Assembly: GCA_019424965.1 (NCBI GenBank)
Contig: JAHYYL010000055.1
Span: 1-5,101 of the forward strand
Length of the DNA stretch: 5,101 nucleotides
Direction of reading: 5' to 3'
Source of the DNA: Collinsella sp.
Lineage (GTDB): Bacteria; Actinomycetota; Coriobacteriia; Coriobacteriales; Coriobacteriaceae
Positions 1 through 5,039 of this stretch are shown here, piece by piece. The notes under the pieces are model-generated. The model did no database searches and had not been told where the DNA came from. It saw nothing but the letters and a program-made list of their open reading frames with translations. The translations under genes were made by a program, and so were the position numbers. Position 1 is the first letter of the stretch; the number at the start of each line of letters is the position of its first letter.

Positions 1-59
1 CGAGCGGGGGCTCCTATCTTTTTAGTGTCCTCGGATTGGGTCATAGTGTCTGTCGGTAC

Positions 60-80
60 CAAGGCATCGGCGTTGCCTTG
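60..80. repeat. Small hairpin, 7-bp stem
   Basis: CAAGGCA at 60-66 is perfectly complementary to TGCCTTG at 74-80 across a 7-base loop. No T run follows on either strand, so it is not a standard terminator. It may be a decayed end of one of the repeats nearby. It is short enough to occur by chance. Confidence 0.3.
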
Positions 81-90
81 ATCCAAACCT

Positions 91-116
91 ACCAAAAGGG
101 GACAGGTTTATTTGGT
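91..116. repeat. REP-like motif containing GGGGACAGGTTTA
   Basis: The segment starts with ACCAAA (91-96) and ends with TTTGGT (111-116), forming short inverted ends around GGGGACAGGTTTA. GGGGAC-headed palindromic motifs resemble the REP sequences used by RAYT (IS200/IS605-like Y1) transposases. The inverted repeat at 157-208 has the same GGGGAC head, so the two may be related. No transposase gene is in the window. Assignment to a REP family is inference from motif resemblance. Confidence 0.35.
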
Positions 117-156
117 CGGTTTTATCTGGACAAACGTGGTCGTCTATCGCAATATG

Positions 157-208
157 GTCGTTGGGGACGTTCTTGTTTGACTAGTCGTTTAAGAACGTCC
201 CCAACGAC
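157..208. repeat. Perfect 18-bp inverted repeat, REP/RAYT-like
   Basis: GTCGTTGGGGACGTTCTT (157-174) and its exact reverse complement AAGAACGTCCCCAACGAC (191-208) are separated by a 16-base loop. A perfect 18-bp stem is far beyond chance at this spacing. Neither strand has a T run after the stem, so it is not a typical intrinsic terminator. The GGGGACGTTCTT core looks like interspersed REP palindromes mobilised by RAYT transposases; that link is inference. Confidence 0.75.
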
Positions 209-218
209 TACATAGCAT

Positions 219-290
219 GAGAGTGGATAATCTCCCGGTTTGAGTCTGCATTCAAGCTCAAAGTGGGAGATTATCCACTCTCGTTTTTGT
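219..290 (+). terminator. Long stem-loop with T run, possible plus-strand terminator or repeat
   Basis: GAGAGTGGATAATCTCCC (219-236) pairs perfectly with GGGAGATTATCCACTCTC (265-282). The stem continues after a 2x2 internal loop with TTTGAG (239-244) against CTCAAA (257-262), leaving a 12-base loop. On the plus strand the stem is followed by CGTTTTTGTTC, as in an intrinsic terminator, so it could end a rightward transcript entering from outside the window. On the minus strand, in the pdxT direction, no T run follows, so it is a poor terminator for pdxST. The arms are longer than most terminators, and it may instead be a mobile palindrome. Confidence 0.55.
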
Positions 291-295
291 TCTAC

Positions 296-883
296 CTACA
301 TTTGTAGGAACAGTTCGTGGAGGCGGGTGTCTTCATCGAGTTCGGGGTGGAAGGTTACGCCGAGCTGGTTGCCCTGGCGGGCGGCGACGATGCGGCCATC
401 GACCTCTGCCAAGGCCTTGGCGTCGCCGTGGACCTCGACGATGCGGGGCGCGCGGATAAATGTCAGCGGCACTTCACCGTCGATGCCGTCTACCTGTCCC
501 TTGGTGCGAAAACTGCCGAGCTGTCTGCCATAGGCATTGCGCTCAACGAGCACATCCATGGTTGCCAAACGCGGCGTGCCCTTATCGTCATGAGCGGCAA
601 GGTCGTGAGCCAGCAGAATCAGGCCGGCGCAGGTGCCCAGGACGGGCATGCCTTCAGCGATACGGGTACGAAGCTCCTCGAGCATGCCCAACTCATCAAG
701 CAGTTTCCCTTGAACGGTAGACTCGCCGCCGGGAAGTACCAGACGGTCAAAGTTCTGCTTCAAATCAGCCGCCTGCCTCAGCTCAATACAGCGTGCGCCC
801 AGCTCAGATAGCCTTGCCTCATGCTCGGCAAAAGCGCCTTGGACCGCCAGCACGGCAACCGTTTGGTGTGCATAATCGCTCAT
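296..883 (-). CDS. pdxT: Pyridoxal 5'-phosphate synthase glutaminase subunit PdxT
   Basis: PdxT is a class I (triad) glutamine amidotransferase. It hydrolyses glutamine and channels ammonia to PdxS in the cytoplasmic PLP synthase complex (EC 4.3.3.6 / 3.5.1.2). At 195 aa it has the usual family length. Visible motifs are AVQGAF near the N-terminus (residues 13-18), GGEST (52-56, glutamine and oxyanion region), GTCAG (83-87) with nucleophile Cys85, and FHPEL (178-182) with catalytic His179 and Glu181. The start is set by AAAGGAT on the minus strand, about 5 bases upstream of ATG. It lies 20 bp after the pdxS stop, so the two genes should share a transcript. The sequence appears intact. A short hairpin (CCTACA/TGTAGG, 295-308) overlaps the stop codon. 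Identification is very secure. Confidence 0.97.
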   Translation of the reverse strand: MSDYAHQTVAVLAVQGAFAEHEARLSELGARCIELRQAADLKQNFDRLVLPGGESTVQGKLLDELGMLEELRTRIAEGMPVLGTCAGLILLAHDLAAHDDKGTPRLATMDVLVERNAYGRQLGSFRTKGQVDGIDGEVPLTFIRAPRIVEVHGDAKALAEVDGRIVAARQGNQLGVTFHPELDEDTRLHELFLQM

Positions 884-903
884 GTGCGATCCTTTCTGCT
901 GGA

Positions 904-1794
904 CTAGCGCCCGCGCTCCTCCATGATGATCTCGATCTCGTCGGCGTTGATGCCCACCATGGCCTCGCCCAGGTCCTCCGAAAGCTCGGCGATGAGCTTG
1001 GCGTCGGTGAAGTTTGCCACGGCCTTGACGATGGCGGCGGCGCGCTTGGCGGGGTCGCCGCTCTTAAAGATGCCCGAGCCAACAAAGACGCCCTCGGCGC
1101 CCAGCTGCATCATCAGCGCGGCGTCGGCGGGGGTCGCGACTCCGCCGGCGGCAAAGTTTACGACGGGGAGCTTGCCCGTGGCATGGACCTCGCGCACCAG
1201 CTCGACCGGAACCTGCAGCTGCTTGGCTGCCTCAAAGAGCTCGTCGTCGCGCAGGGCAACAACGTCGCGGATCTGCTTTTGGATCTTGCGCATGTGGCGC
1301 ACGGCCTGGACGACGTCGCCCGTGCCCGGCTCGCCCTTGGTGCGAATCATCGTGGCGCCCTCGGCAACACGGCGCAGCGCCTCGCCCAGATCGCGGGCGC
1401 CGCAGACAAATGGCACGTCAAACTGGGTCTTGTCGATGTGATAGACGTCATCGGCAGGGGAGAGGACCTCGGACTCATCGATGTAATCGATCTCGATGGC
1501 CTGCAGGACCTGCGCCTCGACAATGTGACCGATGCGACACTTGGCCATAACGGGGATGGAGACGGCCTCCTGGATGCCCTTGATCATCTTGGGGTCGCTC
1601 ATGCGCGACACACCACCTGCGGCACGGATATCGGCCGGGATGCGCTCGAGTGCCATGACGGCGCAGGCGCCTGCCTCTTCGGCGACGCGTGCTTGCTCGG
1701 GCGTGGTGACGTCCATGATGACGCCGCCCTTGAGCATCTGCGCGAGCTCGCGATTGAGTTTGACGCGATCGGCCTTGTTGGTCTGTTCTGCCAT
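904..1794 (-). CDS. pdxS: Pyridoxal 5'-phosphate synthase subunit PdxS
   Basis: PdxS is the (beta/alpha)8-barrel synthase subunit. It condenses ribose 5-phosphate, glyceraldehyde 3-phosphate and ammonia from PdxT into PLP, and normally forms a dodecamer decorated with PdxT. The 296-aa product has the family's usual length and is intact. Key residues counted from the chosen start are Asp28 (IMDVTTPEQ), Lys85 (MAKCRIGH, first Schiff-base lysine) and Lys153 (RTKGEPGTG, second lysine that relays the intermediate). The phosphate-binding FAAGGVATPADA and FVGSGIFKS segments are also present. The frame can be extended 14 codons upstream, but AAGGGAG lies 5 bases before the ATG of MAEQTNK, so I start there. 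It is the first gene of the pdxST operon and is divergent from pdxR. Confidence 0.97.
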   Translation of the reverse strand: MAEQTNKADRVKLNRELAQMLKGGVIMDVTTPEQARVAEEAGACAVMALERIPADIRAAGGVSRMSDPKMIKGIQEAVSIPVMAKCRIGHIVEAQVLQAIEIDYIDESEVLSPADDVYHIDKTQFDVPFVCGARDLGEALRRVAEGATMIRTKGEPGTGDVVQAVRHMRKIQKQIRDVVALRDDELFEAAKQLQVPVELVREVHATGKLPVVNFAAGGVATPADAALMMQLGAEGVFVGSGIFKSGDPAKRAAAIVKAVANFTDAKLIAELSEDLGEAMVGINADEIEIIMEERGR

Positions 1795-1799
1795 GGTTG

Positions 1800-1806
1800 C
1801 TCCCTT
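1800..1806 (-). promoter_or_regulatory. pdxS ribosome binding site (decides the start)
   Basis: AAGGGAG on the minus strand lies 5 bases before the ATG at 1794. The alternative upstream ATG, which would give a 310-aa protein, lacks a comparable site, so this favours the 296-aa product. Confidence 0.75.
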
Positions 1807-1859
1807 GGTTGGCATGTGCATTGCTTGACGGAACATCCTATCGGGGAGCTGGGTATGGC

Positions 1860-1888
1860 GAAATACTCAGTTTTCGAGATAATTACAA
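1860..1888 (-). promoter_or_regulatory. Candidate pdxST promoter
   Basis: On the minus strand TTGTAA (1888-1883) as -35 and TATTTC (1865-1860) as -10 are separated by exactly 17 bases. This predicts a start near 1853 and a leader of about 58 bases before pdxS. The -10 is poor, as expected for a promoter that needs an activator such as PdxR. The -35 touches the first AAGGTCAG copy (1887-1894). The assignment is by eye and other choices exist. Confidence 0.35.
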
Positions 1889-1928
1889 GGTCAGACTAAT
1901 ACCAGAATGAATGACTTAATAAGGTCAG
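1887..1928. promoter_or_regulatory. Candidate PdxR operator: paired AAGGTCAG direct repeats
   Basis: AAGGTCAG occurs at 1887-1894 and again at 1921-1928, with starts 34 bp apart. Inside them is a second pair of near-identical words, GACTAAT (1894-1900) and GACTTAAT (1913-1920). MocR-family dimers such as GabR and PdxR are known to bind widely spaced direct repeats in the divergent region shared with their target gene. The left copy overlaps the proposed pdxST -35 and the right copy overlaps the pdxR ribosome binding site, which would suit activation of pdxST together with autorepression. The repeats are seen; their function is inferred. Confidence 0.5.
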
Positions 1929-1932
1929 GTGA
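1927..1932 (+). promoter_or_regulatory. pdxR ribosome binding site (decides the start)
   Basis: AGGTGA is placed 7 bases before the ATG at 1940. The upstream ATG at 1907 has no Shine-Dalgarno-like sequence, and a possible plus-strand -10 (TAATAC, 1897-1902) would place the transcript start at about that codon. Confidence 0.6.
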
Positions 1933-1939
1933 CAAACTC

Positions 1940-3379
1940 ATGCTTGACTACAATTTGGAAAAACGCGGCGAGGCATCGCTTTATGAGTATATTTATCAGC
2001 AAATTCGAGATGATATCGTTGCTGGACGCATTGCGGCGGGGGAGCATCTTCCGTCTAAGCGCGCCTTTGCCAGTCATCTGGGAATCAGTGTCATTACTAT
2101 CGAGAATGCATATAGCCAGTTGCTTGCCGAGGGCTATATTTGCTCAATGCCGCGTCGTGGCTACTACGCTTGCGAACTTCCGGATGCACCGGTTTTGGCT
2201 TCGGCTGCGGAGGGCATCGACCGAGATGCCGTCTCTGTGGGCCCCAGCGCGTATGATGTCAACGGACAGGTCGAGCGATTCGATGCGCTCTCTCCTTCCG
2301 CTTTGGAGGCGGCGCGGCTTTGGCAAAGCGCGCTACGGGCGACGCTGGCATCCGAAGACGAACGCGAAATCTTTTCGACCGCGCCGGCACAGGGCACCGC
2401 TCGGCTACGACGCGCAATTGCTCACCATCTGCGCGGGACAAGGGGCATGAATGTCGACCCCGACAACATCGTTATCGGTGCGGGCGCCCAGCTGCTCGAT
2501 ACCATGTTGGTTCAGTTGCTTGGCGCGGACAAGGTGTATGCCGTCGAGGATCCAGGCTATTTGCGCTTGACGCGCATCTATCAGGTCATGGGTTGCGAAG
2601 TGCGGCATGTCCCGTTGGATGCTGAGGGCGTGGACTTGAGCGCGCTGCAGAAAACCGGGACCGATGTCCTTCACCTGATGCCGTCTCATCAGTATCCGAC
2701 CGGTCTTGTGACGAGCATTGCGCGTCGCTATGCGCTGCTGAGCTGGGCCGCCGAGCGGCCAGGTCGGTATCTCATCGAAGATGACTTTGATTGTGAGTTT
2801 CGCCTTGCCGGCAAGCCGATTCCCGCGCTCGCGTCGATCGATGCCGCCCAGTCGGTTATCTACACCAACACGTTTTCGAAGAGCCTTTCATCGGCGTTAC
2901 GTTTGGCGTACATGGTGCTGCCCGATGAACTAATGGAGAGGTTTAAACGCAACCTTGGTTTCTACGCCTCGTCGGTAAGTTCTGTTGATCAGGTTGCCTT
3001 GGCGCGTTTGCTGGAATCGGGTGATTACGAGCGACATGTGAACCGCGTGCGCGTTCGTGCTCGTGGGGCGCGTGATGGCCTGGCGGCGCTTGTACGGAAA
3101 ACGTTTCCGGCAGGGGAGGTTTCGATCGATCATGCAGACGCGGGCCTTTACTGCGTCGTGGCCGTGGAGCGTGACGCGGGCGGAAGCTCTTTTGCACGGG
3201 CCCTCACGCGCTCGAGCATCCCTTTTATCGATATCGGTGACTGTTTTTGGTGTGCCGATGGCGCATCTGTCCCTGAAAACTCAACTCAAATTCTTGTTCA
3301 GTATGACGATCTGAGTCCAAAAGTACTAACTACCTTGGAATTGCAGCTAATGGGGGCACTCTGCAACCTAAGTGAGTAG
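1940..3379 (+). CDS. pdxR: MocR-family PLP-responsive transcriptional regulator PdxR
   Basis: This is a cytoplasmic MocR/GntR-family regulator fused to a fold-type I aminotransferase-like domain. Divergent placement beside pdxST makes it the likely PLP sensor controlling that operon. From the chosen start it has 479 aa, normal for the family. Residues about 14-67 form the winged helix (LYEYIYQQIRDDI, LPSKRAFASHLGIS, ENAYSQLLAEGYI). A variable linker runs to about 120. The PLP domain shows EDPGY (203-207), HQYPTG (250-255), EDDFDCEF (280-287, Asp for the pyridine nitrogen) and TFSKSL (311-316) with Schiff-base Lys314. The frame extends 11 codons upstream to ATG 1907, but the better ribosome site favours 1940. 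Near the C-terminus, ILVQY replaces the Arg-containing motif of true aminotransferases. The last codons, Leu-Ser-Glu-stop, overlap the downstream 119-bp repeat. Confidence 0.9.
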   Translation: MLDYNLEKRGEASLYEYIYQQIRDDIVAGRIAAGEHLPSKRAFASHLGISVITIENAYSQLLAEGYICSMPRRGYYACELPDAPVLASAAEGIDRDAVSVGPSAYDVNGQVERFDALSPSALEAARLWQSALRATLASEDEREIFSTAPAQGTARLRRAIAHHLRGTRGMNVDPDNIVIGAGAQLLDTMLVQLLGADKVYAVEDPGYLRLTRIYQVMGCEVRHVPLDAEGVDLSALQKTGTDVLHLMPSHQYPTGLVTSIARRYALLSWAAERPGRYLIEDDFDCEFRLAGKPIPALASIDAAQSVIYTNTFSKSLSSALRLAYMVLPDELMERFKRNLGFYASSVSSVDQVALARLLESGDYERHVNRVRVRARGARDGLAALVRKTFPAGEVSIDHADAGLYCVVAVERDAGGSSFARALTRSSIPFIDIGDCFWCADGASVPENSTQILVQYDDLSPKVLTTLELQLMGALCNLSE

Positions 3380-3488
3380 ACTTTTAGCACTTTGGCGACC
3401 AGGCAGTTTTGTAACAAGCTATCTACCTGCGGTTTTGAAAAGCAGGATGACCGGCCTGCTCGGGATGTTCAAAAAAGTCTACTCACTT
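3370..3488 (+). repeat. 119-bp element copy 1 with 16-bp terminal inverted repeats
   Basis: AAGTGAGTAGACTTTT at 3370-3385 is the exact reverse complement of the element's last 16 bases (3473-3488). An inner stem pairs CGACCAGGC (3396-3404) with GCCTGCTCG (3454-3462) with one mismatch. A second copy of identical length lies at 4789-4907, matching ungapped at about 98 of 119 positions by my count. The element encodes nothing obvious and could be a MITE-like non-autonomous element or a structured 3' untranslated region. I see no target-site duplication. Its first bases supply the Ser-Glu-stop codons of pdxR. No T run follows the outer stem, so it is not a classical terminator. Confidence 0.85.
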
Positions 3489-3670
3489 GCCGCGCAAAGC
3501 TCCTGCATGAGAAAAAATGGGGTTTTCAACAGGGCTTCGTCCAGCTCTCGGCAAGCTTTTGGCCAGTTGGGGAGGGCTGTTGAAAACTTGGCAGTCCGTT
3601 CGGCGCCATTTTTGGTGCGTTCGCGCCAATGCGTGACTGACTGGGTTGAAATTCGTGTTTTCCTGTGCCT
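3489..3670. other. Spacer before the nuclease-like gene, with an 11-bp inverted repeat
   Basis: The segment holds no gene. GTTTTCAACAG (3522-3532) and CTGTTGAAAAC (3577-3587) form perfect 11-bp arms around a 44-base loop. GGCGC (3602-3606) and GCGCC (3623-3627) could form a smaller hairpin. I cannot identify a convincing promoter: TTGAAA at 3580-3585 and at 3646-3651 resemble -35 boxes, but neither has a good, well-spaced -10 upstream of the start codon. The inverted repeat may be an operator or RNA leader for the next gene, or part of the mobile unit. Confidence 0.45.
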
Positions 3671-4798
3671 ATGAAGGATCTACTTTGTGACATATCAGCT
3701 TTTAGGTACTGGCGTTTGCCTCCTCAAGTCCGCGCTTTGTGTCCGCCGCTTCCACGACCGGAAGAAGACCGGCAGCGATATGATCTCGCCCGCAACCCGA
3801 CGGCTGCGGTTGCGCTCGGTTTTCCGTTGTATACATTGGTTCGGACGAGAAACAAACGGACTTGTCCTGCCAGCATTAGGCAGCGGCTGTTTCTTGGTGA
3901 GCTTCCCAGGGAATCCGTGCTGGAAACGGAGCATGGGGTTTTGATTACGTCTCCTCTACTGACGGCATTCATCATGTTGCGGCATCTGACGGATCTTCAG
4001 CTTCTTTTGGTATTGGCGGAGATGTGTGGCTTGTTTGCGGTGTGTGCCCTGCCGGCGGCACTTGAGGCGGAGCTTTCGCGTGCAATTGATTCGGGCGCGA
4101 TTTCGACAACGTTCGGTTGGGTGCGCTGCCCGTCCGAGGACGGCACCGCCTCAAATTTATGGCGTCGAGACGCTTTGGTTTTGGGCGGAGACCTTGACCG
4201 TTTTTGTTCAGATGTTTGCGGGATGCGTTACGGCAATAGATTTATAGCGGTATCGCAACTCGTTCCATTGGGCGCCGCGTCGCCTTTTGAGGTCGAGGCG
4301 TATTTGCTACTTGCACTGCCGCGATCCCTGGGAGGAGAAGGTTTTTGCGGCATAGAGCTCAATGTTGAAGTGATGCTAAGCACAAGTGCTCGAGCGATTG
4401 TGGGAAAGTCCCGCGTATATATCGACCTACTTCTTTCTTCGCTGGACGGCAGGCGACAGGTGGCCATTGAATGTCAGGGAAAGGCCTCGCACGGACGCGC
4501 AGGGGATGGCTTGCGTGACGCTGACCGCATGACGGCCCTTCAGGCCATGGGCTACGATGTACTTCTCCTGACACACAGACAGATATCCGATGAGGGTAGA
4601 TTCCACGCGATCGTTAAGGCCGTATGCAGGATGCTCGATGCTGAATATCGTGATAAAAGCTCAGATGAGCAAAGGGCTGAGACATTACTCCGGTCTGAAC
4701 TATTCGTTGACTGGACAAAATTGGGAGTAATTGACGGAAAGATGCCCGTTAGACACAAAGCAGCTCGATCGTGGACGGCTGCGGTTCTAAGTGAGTAG
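3671..4798 (+). CDS. AbiEi-like / DUF559-type (Vsr-like PD-(D/E)XK) putative nuclease, orphan
   Basis: The product has 375 aa from ATG 3671; GTG 3665 would add two residues, and neither start has a clear ribosome site. No secretion signal or membrane segment is evident. The N-terminal half carries SAFRYWR (residues 9-15) and an ITSPLLTAF segment (92-100), which resemble AbiEi-type antitoxin proteins. The C-terminal part looks like the DUF559/Vsr-like PD-(D/E)XK fold: SPFEVEAYLLL (204-214, possible Glu), VYIDLLL (Asp252), AIECQGKASH (Glu267, Gln269, Lys271, His274), then RDADRMTALQAMGYDVLLL (282-300). The order matches actinobacterial AbiEi-DUF559 proteins. No AbiEii-like toxin is adjacent, so it appears to be an orphan, possibly with a defence or mobile-element role. 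DNA cleavage is inferred. It sits between the two 119-bp repeats, and its last codons come from copy 2. Confidence 0.7.
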   Translation: MKDLLCDISAFRYWRLPPQVRALCPPLPRPEEDRQRYDLARNPTAAVALGFPLYTLVRTRNKRTCPASIRQRLFLGELPRESVLETEHGVLITSPLLTAFIMLRHLTDLQLLLVLAEMCGLFAVCALPAALEAELSRAIDSGAISTTFGWVRCPSEDGTASNLWRRDALVLGGDLDRFCSDVCGMRYGNRFIAVSQLVPLGAASPFEVEAYLLLALPRSLGGEGFCGIELNVEVMLSTSARAIVGKSRVYIDLLLSSLDGRRQVAIECQGKASHGRAGDGLRDADRMTALQAMGYDVLLLTHRQISDEGRFHAIVKAVCRMLDAEYRDKSSDEQRAETLLRSELFVDWTKLGVIDGKMPVRHKAARSWTAAVLSE

Positions 4799-4907
4799 GC
4801 TTTTGGCACTTTGGCGACCAGGCCGTTTTGAAACAAGTCATTTACCTGCGACTTTATAAAGCAATACGGATGGTCTGCTCGGCAAGTTCCAAAAAGTCTA
4901 CTCACTT
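4789..4907 (+). repeat. 119-bp element copy 2 with terminal inverted repeats
   Basis: This is the same length and orientation as the copy at 3370-3488. The terminal arms pair over 16 bp with one G-T position (4799/4897), and by two further base pairs outside (CT at 4787-4788, AG at 4908-4909). The inner stem is kept: CGACCAGGCC (4815-4824) against GGTCTGCTCG (4872-4881), with one mismatch and one G-T pair. The first bases again give the Ser-Glu-stop end of the gene to the left. The right end is followed by TTTTT at 4911-4915, so this copy, unlike copy 1, could work as a plus-strand terminator for the nuclease-like gene. Confidence 0.85.
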
Positions 4908-4973
4908 AGTTTTTGACGAGAGACCGATGCCGAAGATAGCTCTATTTCAGGGCGTTAACGAGTCCTCGAGACA

Positions 4974-5005
4974 CAAAAAGGCCCGAACCAATACGGTCCG
5001 GGCCT
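4974..5005 (-). terminator. Intrinsic terminator of the rubrerythrin-like gene
   Basis: Read on the minus strand, AGGCCCG (5005-4999) pairs with CGGGCCT (4985-4979). After one mismatch, three more pairs close a 5-base loop. The stem ends in TTTTT (4979-4975). It lies 34 bases after the stop codon of the leftward gene at 5040, in the correct orientation. Confidence 0.85.
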
Positions 5006-5039
5006 CATCGAGCTAGAGGTTATGTCTCAAGCGGTTGGC

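Larger units (their letters stand above)
1..295. other. Intergenic region without a gene, rich in palindromes
   Basis: I see no credible coding sequence here: the open frames that reach into it are antisense shadows of pdxT. The first 25 bases (GAGCGGGGGCTC then TATCTTTTT) could be the right arm and T tract of a terminator for a plus-strand gene lying just outside the window, but the left arm is missing, so this is a guess. The rest is a run of hairpins and REP-like motifs, listed separately. The region lies downstream of the pdxST operon, a common place for interspersed repeats to accumulate because insertions there do little harm. Confidence 0.6.

Noticed and set aside
240..811. Plus-strand open frames opposite pdxT
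   Set aside because: They are antisense to a fully conserved pdxT with intact catalytic residues and show no family features.
793..1899. Long plus-strand open frame (368 codons) opposite pdxS and the start of pdxT
   Set aside because: It lies entirely antisense to two securely identified genes, and its composition (rich in His, Asp, Gly, Leu) is typical of a high-GC shadow frame. No ribosome site or domain is recognisable.
1795..1939. Riboswitch upstream of pdxS
   Set aside because: The predicted leader is only about 58 bases and shows no strong nested stems. Control by the divergent PdxR explains the arrangement better.
3368..3490. Insertion sequence with target-site duplication
   Set aside because: The element is too short to encode a transposase, and the flanking bases of neither copy show a direct duplication; only a non-autonomous element remains possible.
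3372..3674. 100-codon plus-strand open frame across repeat copy 1 and the spacer
   Set aside because: It overlaps the pdxR end in another frame, runs through a non-coding palindromic element, and has no ribosome site or recognisable domain.
3370..4907. CRISPR-like or tandem repeat array
   Set aside because: There are only two copies, 1.3 kb apart, with a gene between them; there is no short regular repeat-spacer pattern.
4828..5016. 62-codon plus-strand open frame from repeat copy 2 into the terminator
   Set aside because: It reads through an inverted-repeat element and the intrinsic terminator of the opposite gene; coding is unlikely.
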